From the NCBI GenBank assembly GCA_031213475.1, contig JARUPZ010000016.1:2599140-2663139 (forward strand): a stretch of 64,000 nt of DNA, read 5' to 3'. This document shows positions 1-11,200 of this stretch, piece after piece. Under the pieces are notes generated by a model. The model searched no databases and had not been told where the DNA came from. It saw only the letters and a program-made list of their open reading frames with translations. The translations under genes were made by a program, and so were the position numbers. Numbering within the stretch: the first letter of the stretch is position 1; each line of letters begins with the position of its first letter. Origin of the DNA: Nereocystis luetkeana. Taxonomy: Eukaryota > Sar > Phaeophyceae > Laminariales > Laminariaceae.

Positions 1-433
1 AACTATCTATAAAACGGCATTCAAAGCCCATGAAAATACAGACACCCCGTCTACAACGGAGAGCAAAAACAAAAGCTCATGGGAGGTTGGTACTTGCAAG
101 TCTGTGTCAAATAACCCCAGACAAACCACCGATCGAAGCGGCCTGGTCTGGCCATCGGACAGTCACCTGCCCCCTTTCACGTCAACAAAACTGGTGTTGG
201 ATAGATAGCGCTACCGCATATCACACTAGGGTGATAGATAACCCCCCCCCAGGGACGAATTACGAATTTTAGAAACACGGGGGACAGGCAGGGCACGCAC
301 ACACGTCGAATCTGGCGGTTCATGGGAAGGTCTCGTCGAGACGTTTTCATAGAGGACGCGGTTGCGTCGCTCGGCGTTTGACTCTCTTTCTCCCCGCTGT
401 CGGGGGGAAAAAAAAAAAAACGAAATTCGTCAG
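1..433. other. No gene seen; start of window
   Basis: No open frame here has coding character. A palindromic stretch around 205-245 (ATCACACTAGGGTGATA) is the inverse of the minisatellite unit that begins at about 434, so the repeat extends in inverted form into this region. An A-run lies at about 408-420. Confidence 0.5.
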
Positions 434-625
434 AGAGGGTGTGTTATCCTATCACCCTAGTGTGGTGAGGTGCTATCTTATCACCCTACTGTATGTAGTG
501 TGATACGGTATTATCTTATCACCCTAGTGTGATACGGCGTTATCTTATCACCCTAGTGTGGTACGGTGTTATCTTATCCCCCTAGTGTGATACGGTCTTA
601 TGTTATCACCCTAGTGTGATATTAA
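434..625. repeat. Minisatellite, about 34-bp unit
   Basis: Five to six degenerate tandem units share the core TATCACCCTAGTGTGATACG. Units differ by single substitutions (for example CCCCCTAG for CACCCTAG) and small length changes. The array runs straight into the first copy of the TTACGG MITE, so the MITE probably inserted at its edge. An inverted unit lies at 205-245. Confidence 0.85.
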
Positions 626-726
626 GGCACCATAGTAAATAGGACCTACGGGACACTCCAAAAGCCAATAAATATACTTATTTTTACTAACAACATTTGG
701 TTCTATTCACTATGGCCCTCCGTAAT
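621..726. mobile_element. MITE family A (TTACGG, TA target), copy 1
   Basis: A palindromic element of about 105 bp whose ends read like TTACGGGGGACCATAGT and its reverse complement, with an AT-rich centre. This is a decayed copy: the left end reads ATTAAGGCACCATAG and the right end CTATGGCCCTCCGTAAT. The same family recurs at 2829, 8669, 11790, 12070, 12446, 12876, 13158, 14758, 16722, 28979 and 46305. Good copies are flanked by TA on both sides, as for Tc1/mariner-type (Stowaway-like) MITEs. It has no coding capacity. Confidence 0.85.
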
Positions 727-917
727 AGTGTGATGAGATGCCCCACTGGCCTGCGTAGTGACGTGCCCGGAGCAGCCCGACAAAGACTATTAATAGTAGC
801 CTTTACCAGATCCTCGAGACACAAAACATACCAGATAAAAGTACCAGAACCATTACGACTTTTGCGGTGGTCCGCACATTTTTCAGGACTTGCCAAAACG
901 CGCGGCGAAGCCACGCT

Positions 918-985
918 CGGGTGGAGCTTTAGCTTTAGCCTTAGCCTTAGCCTTAGCCTGGACTAGGGTTAGGGTTGGGTTGGGT
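918..985. repeat. Telomere-like TTAGCC / TTAGGG run
   Basis: A run of TTAGCT and TTAGCC hexamers passes into TTAGGGTTAGGGTTGGG. It is an interstitial telomere-like tract with a variant hexamer block. A second tract, in the opposite orientation (CCCTAA), lies inside the hAT-like insert at 2876-3192. Confidence 0.8.
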
Positions 986-1697
986 CGACACCTTCTCGCG
1001 ATGCGTTTAAAAATAGAATACATCTACAAGCCCATAAAACATGCAAAAAATCTCGACACATTTGGTACTTTATCTGGTATTATATATATAATATATATAT
1101 ACACATACCAGTATGATGTGTGCGCCTAACAAAGAGCAGTAAAAGGCGTCTCCAACAGGCGGTTCCTTCGAACGAACCCAATATTATGGGGAGCTCGAGA
1201 CTCGTACTAAGCAACCCTTTTTACGCTATATGTAGATGCATGCGACGGTGTAAAGGGATGCACCTATCTATTTTCTTTAAAGCTTCCCTCGCTTGAGGAA
1301 CGCTACACCTCATTACTTCAACACCCCGCCGTAGCTGACCTTTGATGAAAAAGCCAACTTATCATGTATACAACCTCAATGAACCGTGACATCCATGGCC
1401 CCCTGGCCAAGATAGAAAAACACAGGAAAATGTAGTGTAAGAAACCAAATTACACTTTCGAGCGCCATTGGGTATTAGCTACGTAACTCCTAGGTCTGAA
1501 ACATTTTGGCCAATAAACGATACGTGCCCCTATCGCAGCACGCCTCTTCATGTGGAGATGAAGGGTTACCAGACTGGTTGAGCAGCCCAACATGGTATCA
1601 CCGGGGGGGGCTACGGTAATAAGAACCCACGACGGACCCAACATGCCACGCATCCCCTTATGTTTACACACCACATTTGGTTCTGAATACTATGCTC
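986..1697. other. No gene seen
   Basis: No supportable gene or RNA. A TA-rich segment lies at about 1078-1105. The short open frames in both strands show no domain, splice context or codon bias. Confidence 0.5.
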
Positions 1698-1954
1698 CAC
1701 ACCTCGGACAGAAAATCGATTGCCATTTGCAATGGTCTAGATCATTCAAGGCAGATAATATATTATATATATTCCAGGTCTTGTATGATCTAGCTCGGGT
1801 AGTCGGGTGGGACTCGTATAATCTGCATGAGTTGGTACATGTTTCCCGCGTTGGATCTGTAGCACGTACAGATCCCGCACAACCGCTCACACAACGGCAG
1901 GTGAGGAACTAGATAATCTACTGCTGTAGATCATGATCTATCTGTCCCAGGTGC
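1698..1954. repeat. Dispersed repeat family C, copy 1
   Basis: An element of about 260 bp. One end reads CACACCTCGGACAGA and the other TCTGTCCCAGGTGCG, so the termini are inverted. The interior carries repeated AGATCATCTAGATC-like words and a conserved block (CATGTTTCCCGCGTTGGATC). Other copies in either orientation start near 6850, 7568, 8461, 16433, 19318, 29540, 30953, 34238 and 55252. It looks like a non-autonomous DNA element; I saw no clear target duplication. Confidence 0.75.
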
Positions 1955-2828
1955 GCTACGTTCCCCGGCAATAGCACCTGCTAACGGACAGCAGGCGGTA
2001 CATGGTGCATACCTGTCGCAGACCGTCCTCCACAAGCGCCGCCTTCCAGGCTTCTCTCCGCCCCGCCCTCAAAAACGAAAACGCCTCCGGAGCCTTCCCT
2101 CCTCTTCCCGCCCCCCCCGCCCCCCGTGCAGCCCCTCCCCCCCCCTGCTTGCGCTGCAGCCACTGCTGCGAGGGGCCGAAGTCGCTGCTAGCCCTGACAA
2201 CGGGAGCGGGGGGGGCGCAAACGTTCGAGTCGATTTAATCCGGCTGATGCTTCTATGTTGTTGTTCTCACATTGACTCACCGCCAAAAAACTATAACCAG
2301 TCCGTGGTCACAGGATAGGCACGGTCCAAAAGAAACCTTTCAATTGGAAAAATGCCTCGAGAAAAAAATGGGAAAACAGTTGAAAAAACAAAAAAAAAAC
2401 GCAAATACAGTACATAAACATCATAACTGAAGCACATCGTACACCGTCAGGCAATAAAATAGAGAAACCAATCCACAGGAAGGTACTGCATTGGTTGGGT
2501 AGCTTGACCGTAGCTCGCGTTACGCAAGGGTGTGTTGTGGAGACGGGGTGTATATATCGGTGAACCGTACAGCACGCAAGATAGCAAGATAAACACACAG
2601 ACACGCCCCGCGACAAGACAGCACACACACCCTCCGACTACCAGCGGTGATTTCCATCTCGACACAACGGGGAGGGTGGGTGCTGCAAACGCCGAGCGAT
2701 GCGTTCGACAGGATACTTCCAAAACCACCGGCATTCATCGTGCCGAGCGCCGCTCTAAAGTAGTTTTTCGAGGAACTCGTCTCGGAAATTCACCCCAAAT
2801 TAGGATGTGTGCTAACGTCCTACGTCGT
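1955..2828. other. GC-rich stretch, no gene established
   Basis: 2030-2220 is very GC-rich and open in both strands. On the minus strand a frame reading AFSFLRAGRREAWKAALVED runs up to a GTATGC donor-like site near 2022, which could be an exon edge, but I found no partner exon or family match. The rest (2240-2828) shows only short chance frames. Confidence 0.3.
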
Positions 2829-3260
2829 ATTACGTGGGACCATATTAAATAGGACCTGCGGTACACACAAAAACCGAGGACCTTTAACAATCTGGGAGAA
2901 GGGATCTTTAGGTTGGTAGGCTGTTCGGGTGTTTTGGTTCCTGTTGGGATCAGGATACGGGCGAAGACCCAACCCCACCCCTGACTCTAACCCTAACCCT
3001 AACCCTAACCCTGACCCCAAACCGCAGCCAAAACGGGCCAAAACTCGCCATAAACGCGGCTGCGCTGCGTTTGCATCGAACCAGGAAATTTCTCAGTTGC
3101 GGACGACGATTCCTAAGTGCAGACCACGCTACACATTTTTCAAGTAAAAAACATCCCTAAAAATCCCTTCTCCCAACCTGCTAAACCTACTCCAAAAACC
3201 TATACATTTCCCTATTTTTATCAACAATATTTGGTCCTATTTACTATGGTCCCCCGTAAA
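2829..3260. mobile_element. MITE family A, copy 2, split by a nested insertion
   Basis: The left half (2829-2875) and right half (3193-3260) together make one family A element. The right half keeps CTATGGTCCCCCGTAAA. They are separated by a 317-bp insert flanked by CAAAAACC on both sides. The MITE was therefore in place before the insert arrived. Confidence 0.85.
2876..3192. mobile_element. hAT-like non-autonomous element with CCCTAA repeats
   Basis: The insert is flanked by a perfect 8-bp target duplication CAAAAACC (2868-2875 and 3193-3200). Its first 37 bases and the reverse complement of its last 37 agree at most positions and share the core TGGGAGAAGGGAT followed by TTTAGG. An 8-bp duplication with inverted termini points to the hAT superfamily. 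The interior holds telomere-like (CCCTAA)n at about 2988-3012. No transposase frame is present. Confidence 0.8.
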
Positions 3261-3592
3261 ATAGGCGGGGGTGTTATCTTACCACCCGAGTTACACATAT
3301 CGCTTGAAGGTGGGAGCGAAACCAAACCGTACCGCACGCAAGGTGAAACACCCCCTTTTGACGAATCTCAAAGCAGGTTTCCTCCACAGCGGGGGAGAGC
3401 GTACCGAATACGTCGAGCGACGGGTCCATGTATACGGCAAGATCTCGGCGAGAGGCCTTCCCAACAAAGCCTGGAGGTTTCCTCGTGTCGTACTTTCGTG
3501 ACTCGAAGAGCTTTCACTCGTGTATCTCTACACGTAAGGAAGAATCAGCGAGGACATTCGGCTAGGTCCTACCGTAGCCTTCAAGGAGTGCC

Positions 3593-3670
3593 TTAACCCT
3601 CTGAGGACCCCAGTCCCGTTTGGGGGCAAACTACTTATAATTTGAGTACTTTGTCCCCACATAAGGGTTA
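3593..3670. mobile_element. MITE family B (palindromic AACCCCTTTAGAACC), degraded copy
   Basis: A diverged copy of a palindromic element of about 95 bp whose arms read like GAACCGCAGTCCCGTTTTGG. Here the arms read TTAACCCTCTGAGGACCCC and GTCCCCACATAAGGGTTAA. Better copies lie at 5736, 16046, 29133, 47999 and 52652. Confidence 0.7.
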
Positions 3671-4080
3671 AAAAATGCCTCAACGATTTTTCCTGAGAAG
3701 GGTCTATCTACCCTAAGAGCTGTTTCCAGCCTTGTCAGCCTTACTATTGATATTAATAGGGGTAAGACTAGTTTGCCTGACGACGCACGAGGTCTTTCAG
3801 GGACATTTCTGGAGATTATCGCGTAAACAAAAAAAAGGCGTTAGACTGCAACTCCCACAATGGGGGTCAGCGGGGGCTACAATCTACCAGATACTTGACA
3901 GGCGTGCTATATGGGAGAGACACACGCCAGCACGCCAGCTCGCCAGCTCGCCAGGGGCCAGGTCTTGCCGACACGAAGATACCACGTTTCACCTTCCACT
4001 CATGTACTACCTTCGGAACGGCGTGATGTCTAGTCAACAGGGGGGCGTAGCGCTACCAGGAAGTGGCGATCCTGCGTACC

Positions 4081-4395
4081 ATCGCTCTGGATCTTCTGCG
4101 GTCGGGAGGTGCACGTCGGGATAGTTCGCCTCCTGCTGCGGCTGCAGCTGCTGCAGCGCTAGCACCAGCACCGGCGGCAGCCGACGGCAGCCCGCTGCTC
4201 TTGTCGAGTGTCCAACTGGTCGGCGTGCCCGGCCCCGCGACGAAAGTCAGTTCAGCCTGGGACCTGCCAGGCTGACCGTCGGCTGCCGCCGGTGCTTGTG
4301 CTGGTGCTGGCGCTGGTGCTGGCGCTGGAACTGGCGCAGCAGGAGGCGAGCTATCCCTCCGCGCACTTCCAGCCGCAGCAGATCCAGAGCGATCT
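4081..4395. repeat. Imperfect inverted repeat, arms of about 115 bp
   Basis: The sequence 4081-4191 (starting ATCGCTCTGGATCTTCTGCG) recurs as the reverse complement of 4275-4395 (starting ATCGCTCTGGATCTGCTGCG), about 83 bp apart. Both arms have the same order of blocks, ending in CACCGGCGGCAGCCGACGG. One arm has an Ala/Pro-rich open frame on the minus strand, the other on the plus strand, so a possibly coding, low-complexity segment was duplicated in inverted orientation. It lies just downstream of the PEX19-like exon and could include one of its exons; I cannot show that. Confidence 0.75.
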
Positions 4396-4845
4396 TGCGG
4401 TCGTGCCTTGGCGAGGGGTGGTGCCCGCGGCACGATTTCCGTTATGCCTGTGTGGTGCTCTCTCCTCTCCTTCACTATTAATAGCTGTTCTGGCAGCCAC
4501 CGCCTTGCACCGCACACAATCATACGCACTTTGCGCTCCTCCGGCAGATGCCGTGTGCAAAGAATGCCGAACCCTGCTTCGTGCGGCCTGGCCTACGACA
4601 GCGTACAGCAGTACTCATAACATACCAGACGTACGAGTACTGCTGGACTGCTGCTGCATCGTGGGGAACGCGTGCTGCGTACATACATACTCGCACAAAC
4701 AGCATTACGGAGAGCATTATACATCACACATCAGACACCTTGGACGAAACGCACGAAGCACGACAAGGCCGACATATTCGCGACCCGAGAACTGAACCAT
4801 TGCAATCTACGTCGTTTATAGCCAGCATGGGCTACAAGGCCTTAC

Positions 4846-5069
4846 CTTGCCGCTGACGTCTTCTCGGAAGCAACATTGACGCCCTGCTTTTGCTCCGAGG
4901 CAGACTCGCCGACTACTGCGGTTGAAACCATGGCCTCGTCTAGCATAGCGTCCAAGTCCAGCTCGCCATCGCTCTCACCGTCTGCCTCTGCAGCCGTGGC
5001 CGGTGCGTCAAACTCCTCATCAAGGGCAGAGTCAAGCATTGCATCAAGATCAAAGTCTTCATCGGCCAT
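4846..5069 (-). CDS. PEX19-like peroxisomal membrane protein receptor, first exon (partial gene)
   Basis: PEX19 is the soluble receptor and chaperone that binds new peroxisomal membrane proteins and docks on PEX3. The minus-strand frame starts at the ATG complementary to 5067-5069 in a good context (GTCACCATGG). It begins MADEDFDLDAMLDSALDEEF, which resembles the acidic PEX3-binding N-terminus of PEX19 (a D-L-D-x-L-L-D-S-A-L-D-D-F pattern in plants and animals). A second acidic block, ELDLDAMLDEAM, follows at about residues 36-47. The frame ends at a clear donor (GCGGCAAG followed by GTAAGG) after 74 codons plus two bases. Downstream exons should lie at lower coordinates; I could not identify them, nor the CaaX farnesylation end. 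Family assignment rests on this short motif only; another acidic protein is possible. Confidence 0.5.
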
Positions 5070-5275
5070 GGTGACGAGCTTACCGCTGATGTACAGCGAA
5101 GACAGTAGTGGTGCCGCGCAAGGTATTCTGGCAAGGTGTGCGGGGGATACTACGTCAAAGTTCCCGACCACTTTCGCTTCCACATGTTCTTGAAAACCCG
5201 ACAAAAACCGTTTTTTAATTCCGCCGCATCGGGGAACCTCGAGCAAGGCCTGTCCTCTCTTGGCGGCATCCTGAC
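5070..5275. promoter_or_regulatory. Shared divergent promoter region, PEX19-like / EF-hand gene
   Basis: The two start codons (5069 minus, 5276 plus) face away from each other only 206 bp apart, so this interval must hold both 5' untranslated regions and the core promoters. I see no TATA box. The placement is seen in the sequence; the promoter role is inferred. Confidence 0.5.
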
Positions 5276-8200
5276 ATGGGTAACGCCAGCAGCTTCGCCA
5301 TAGCACAGCAATGCCTAGGACCAGAAGTGGCCGCACCGGTGGTGAAGTCGCTCGCGGGAGCAACGCAGCAAGTCATCGAGGTATGGGATCAATTCCGTCA
5401 CACAAAAATCGAAGCCCTTTATCATGTCGAACGGCATGTATGTGTCACTCAACCGACGTATATACATATTCATCACAAGGTCCCACACTCCGTAGGAGTA
5501 CGAGCCAGGAGCGTAGCGCGCGAGAAAGACGCATGACACGCAGGTTGCGAAGATCTGAGATGAGAGCGACGACGAAACTACGACATCACAAGTGTTGTGT
5601 ATTTCCATTTTTTTTGTAAAAAATAAATCAAGATACGCGCCGAAGTCCACCTGCGTACGTTAGTATGCGTGCGCACGGTCTCACACGTGGTATATGCAAT
5701 TCTCTTCGTGAGAGTGCATTCCTGGCTCGTCGTTGTTAACCCCTTTAGAACCGCAGTCCCGTTTTGGGGGCAAACTATTCAAATTCCAAGTACTTTGTCC
5801 CCAAAACGGGACTGCGGTTCTAAAAATGTAGCACACTTGGTTTCTTTCTTCCCCCTTACTTGAGCAGGGGGTGGCCGCCAAAATCAAGGGGATAGGTGCT
5901 TCTCCTGGGCTGGATTCATCACAGGTAGCCCATGTGCTCGGAGATGGGCGCGGGTGCCACGCCGACCTCGTGGTGGCCCAAATGGAGACGAAAGGGGTCG
6001 GGCGGATCGACTTTTACGAGGTCGGCGACGTTCTGGATTGCTGCGCTGTTCGCGACTACGTTGAAGTTGCTGTCAGTACTTTTCGTGCTCGCAAACGTCT
6101 TCAGTTTGTCCGACCAAGTGCCTGGACCAAACCTCTCCCTCCCCCCTATATATGCTCTACCAGCGCACACAGCAGTTGTTGTCGACAGTTAAAAGTATGC
6201 TACAGCAGTGCCTGTACCTCGCGTGTACTGCCTCGCGTATGTCGAAATATGTTTTAATTGTCCGGTCAAGAGCCTGAACCTCACCTAATCCTATCTCCTG
6301 TAGCATCTAGGATGCAGATGTCCGTAGTGTAACTTGCAGTCCAAGCACGTAATTGCACAGCAGTACAGGCTCAGTTAAAATGTGGGCAACGCTCGCTCGG
6401 GTTTTCGGCTTCTCCACAAGTCACGGGACTGAAATATGGTGATGCTTGTCTTCGCACGTACAAGTATCTTGTATCTTGTACTTCTGAAGTTTGGATCACA
6501 ATCCAATGCATAATATGCACGAACACACTTTTCGGTCAGCACAGAGGATGCATTAGTGCGGGAATTGTCTTCGGCATCAGCCACGAGCGTTCGTTACTCT
6601 GTACGCATGATCCGTGGTATCTGACGTTTAAGCCGGTATCAGCCACGAGTGTTCGTTACTCTGCACGCATGGTCCGTGGTATCTGGTGTTTAAGCCGGCT
6701 GTGGGACAACGGCATGCTTTACCTATGCTCGCAGTACCACGCCATTTCTGGCATTTTGTGAAGAAAGTGGTCCACACATACCACCTCTTTTAATTGAAAA
6801 AAATACTATAATAGTCGTGAGATCGACAATCTCGTCGAAAACAACACTTCACATCTACTGTAGGACAGATAATCGATTTCACCGTTCATGATCTAGATCT
6901 ATTTTCGACCTTGCATGATCTACAGCAGCTCATGCTGCCACGTGGGACCCATATAATCTGCATGATGTAGTTGACATGTTTCCCGCGTTGTATCTGTACG
7001 ATGCAGATCCTGCATAACCCCTTACAACGGCAGGTGATGAACTAGATGATCTATCTGTGGATAGACAATGAGCTAGCTGTTCGAGGTGCATAGCCTTTGC
7101 AAGTTGCGTGTGATATCCCGATCGCGCGTATACGACTTTCACTAGAACCCTTTGACTTGCATTCAACCGTTTTCTACAGATGCTTGCGGTGATGACTATG
7201 TGCGGGAAAATTCCCGCGCGATCGAAAGTTCGGAACCTTTTCGACCTTTTCGACGAGGACCTCGACGGCAAGCTTAACTCCGCGGAGACCGTGATGCTGC
7301 TCAGGTGAGGAAATAGAGCCACGAATCGATCTCGTTCGCTGCACTGACGCCCAAACCCACCATGCTCGTAATGCAGCCGAGCAGAACAGTCAGCATGCGC
7401 CGTCGTCGCCGCACCCCGCTGGGGGTGCTGTGTGGAACGGGTTCATTAAAAAAAAAAGCGCGTGTTGATACCGTTTCGGCTTCTGCATGGCGTTACTCAC
7501 GTTTTCGTTTCGAAGTCGAAGTGTGGCACACTTCGGACTCACCGATAACGATATATATACAAATCGTCTAGATCTCTATCCTGCCGTTATGAGATATGCT
7601 GTGCCTAACTGTACAGTACAGATCCAACACAGGAAGCACATCCTAGTTCATGAAGATTATACGGCCCCCACGCGGCAACATGAACGAGATCAGCAGAGAA
7701 GGAATACATATTCCCTGAAAGATTTACAGTAGATCGTCGCGTGGGAACCGATTGTCTGTCCGAGGTAGGGAGGGTTGTGTGCCACGCCTTGATAGGTAAG
7801 ACCACCATCTCTCAGGAGAGGGATCATTCCAGTGATCTTCCGTCTACTCTGCATGCGACGCATATCAAACCGTATAGTGTCACCTTACCCCCAACAGGTC
7901 GTTTTTGTGGGCCGTGGCGAAATCGACGGGTGGCGTCTTGCCAACCACCGCCGACGTCGAGGCTATTTGGGATCACATTGTGCAATCAGGGTTCACGGAC
8001 GACGATGAACGCGTGAGTCTGAACACCTTGGGGATGGACGGGTTGCCTCTTTGGCGAATGTGTATGATACGTCTTTGCAATAGATGCAGACCCAGGCCCG
8101 AGGAAGATTGTACAACTGTCGATGGGAAATCGATCAGCAAAACGTTTGTAACTGTCATCAACTTATCAACTTGTGTGCGTCGGTATTGTTCCGTTGTGTG

Positions 8201-11200
8201 GTCGGTCGATCAAAACATGTCGACCGGTCCTGTTTTTTTTTCGTTCCGCTGACAGTGGTGAAATCGGCTTCAGTCAGCTCGAACGGTGTTCCTAGTTTTT
8301 TTAGCGCGTGTATGAAATATTTCCACGATATACGTATCCGGTCACGACCCCGAAAACCGAGTGTCTGGCTTGGATAGGCGGAATAGATGGGGGCGTGCTT
8401 GACTTTTAAGTCGGGCCATATTGTCTTGGTACCGCAGAACCTTTCACGCATCGAACACATTATTTATTTTTCGACCTCATGATCTAGATATTTCGGGGCA
8501 GATATATTTTTGATGCGCACGAGGTATGGTCTAGTTCATGTCTCCGGGTGAGAGCCGCGCAATGCAACAGGTACATGATTTGGGGGCGTGGTTTCCTGGG
8601 CTAGAGAGGTGTACTGAACAGATCCCGCGCACCATATCATAAAAGGCAGGTTATTATATAAATGAACTATTACGGGGAGCCATAGTTAACAGGACCAAAT
8701 ATTGTTGGTAAAAATGGTTAAATATATAGGTTTTGATGTATACCATAGGTCCTGTTAACTATGGCCCCCCGTAATATCAATAGTGAGTGGTCTGTCCAAC
8801 CGGTAGAACCTTTCACTGGCGAGTTCCTGCCGCTCGCCCAGATAAGATAGGGTCTGTCGCAAACTCGCGTCACTGAGCACTGAGGGGAGTAGGGGTGGCG
8901 CTCGAAATTGTGTTGCTTCATCCTTCTTGATACACAGCTGGTCGGGCGGGACCCCTCCCCCCCCCCTGCGCAATGGGGCACGCAAAAAATTCTATACATT
9001 TTTCCCGCCCACCTACCGTGTATGGCACGCCTCAATAGAATAGACACGCCGTGCTTTGTGTTGCTTGCCCGTTCCTCGCCGCTGCGCGTTCAATGTGCAC
9101 AGTTGCCGTATGCTCAATGGGTGTCGTTCTGCGCGAAGACGAAAGAGGTGCACGCCTTAGGGAAAGCCTTGGACTTCAACAAAGGCGTCTGCCGGAAGTC
9201 CTTGATATCAGGCACAAGGTGCGAGTTTTTGCAGGGGTGCTGGTGGCGTACGACTCGATCGCGCTACGTACAACTCGCAATTTTCACGATAAGTTAGAAG
9301 ACACGCCAAGAGAGAGGCTGGTGGCACCACAGCGGCAGGTCGAAACGTGCCGACAAATTTGATGACTCGAAGACGTTGAACTACTGTACAAACCGCGCGG
9401 TGCGTCGATATGTCGTAGGCACGCACCTAGCACTTCCCCGGAACAGTCATGCCACAACGAGCCAATGAATCAAATTCCCCAAAGTTCTTTAAAAGGTACC
9501 CGGAGAGCAAGGTGTACGCAAAACGCGAGGTCGTGGTGATAAACATTGTTGGTCTATCGGACATTCGTGTAGCCAATAAGGTATGCGAATACCGCGACAG
9601 TTGTCCCAACCACTCTCTCTCTCTGGTCTTCTTGCGTGTTAGGGCCCATCTTAACGGGGATTTTTATTTTTTTCAATTTGTTTTTTTTTGTTTTTTTTTC
9701 TAGTTTAATGTGCACCTGATTGGCCGAAGAGTGAACGACCAAGCAGGTAAATTAGAAAAATTGAATTTGAGCGAAAAGTCTTTTGGGATTTTTTTCGTGT
9801 GATTTTTCGAATTCCAATTTGGAATTTGGGAGTCCCTCGGACTTGATGTAGCATGTTCATGGTGGGTCAACACCCTCGGTGGAGTCTGGGGCGATTCTAG
9901 GCCGCTTCGGTGACCACGATCGAGGCGATAAAACGCGAACCTCAACGAGAGGTGACCGGAGCAATAGCCGCGCCCACGCCCACACACCATAGCACATCGT
10001 GCCCCGGCGGTGGCGCCTCAAAAGTAATCATGGCGGCCGCAATCCCAATTTTTCGGCTGCTCGATCGGCCAACAATCGTGAAAATCGAGCAAATGAGCAA
10101 AAAAACGGAGGATACGCTCGGGACCTCGATAGCTGCATCACCGCTGCTGTTCCGCACGTGGCGCTTGAGGGCTTCCTCCGCCCACCCAAGACACCCTGAG
10201 ATTGATAGCTTCCTATCCTGCGCGACCAAAATTGAGAAAGAGACTGGCGGCGGCGCGCACGCGGGAGCGCAAACCTTCGCTCTCGTCTACGCTCGTCGCT
10301 GTTTGTCTGCTGGGCGTTGTGTGACGCGGCGCGTTATTCCAGAAATATTTTTTGATTGACAACTAGTACGCTGTTCCCCGATAGGACACAAACACGTTTT
10401 TTTTTCGAAATCAAATTAAAATTCATCGAAATTAAAATTTTATTCCCAAATAGCGTTCCCCGTTAAGATGGGCCCTTATATACCGAGTAGGGAGCACAAA
10501 CCACTACGAATACGTCCAGTGGGTGAGCAACAGATTCGCCCATCTTTTCCGTCGAGAAAAAAACAGCAAGCCACCAAGGGGCTACCTACGTGAACACTAC
10601 CGGAATAAATACGTATACGTACCGTCGACGAGAGGATAAAAAACGCACGAGTAGGACGGCGCATTCCCAGCGCGAGTTCAACTTCCCGCTTTAACCAGTT
10701 TGGGATCTACAAATAGGTACCGGTACATATTATGAACACAAAAATGACAACGAATGGCGGTCTGATCAGTCATCTATAGTACGAGTGAGCGCGCGCGGTA
10801 GTGCGAGTAGCCGTATGCCTCTCGCGAGTAGCAAAACCCCTTGCATTGATTGCGGTACAGTAACTTTGGGCCCGTAGGCCTGCTTCGTGTAAGGCACTAG
10901 TGTATAGCAATCTTCGTTTCTATTCGAGCGTTTTTTTTTTTTTGCGTTTTCTCTCTGAAGCCCCTGAGAGGGGTTAAGACAAGGCCGCGGTGTAAGACAA
11001 ACGAAACGAAACGAAACGAAACGGTCGCATGCACGACTAACCGCTCGCCCCTCATCAACCAGCCGTGCATGAACTCACACTCGCTCCTCTACCAGAGCAA
11101 TACTTCCTGTTTTGGTGATGGGAGAAGAATTTCCGGAGGTAGAGCCGCAACGGGTGGTGGTTGCCAGAAAGCCTCAGGAGCGGACGACGACATCTAGAGA

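Noticed and set aside
4053-4529. 158-residue Ala/Pro-rich minus-strand protein
   Set aside because: The frame crosses both arms of an inverted repeat, so much of it is antisense of the other arm. At most one arm could be an exon.
9103-9297. Exon 5 of the EF-hand gene read through to a stop at 9297
   Set aside because: It would give a 247-residue protein, but the extra C-terminus (CEFLQGCWWRTTRSR) looks non-coding and the GTGCGA donor at 9219 fits exon 6 in phase.
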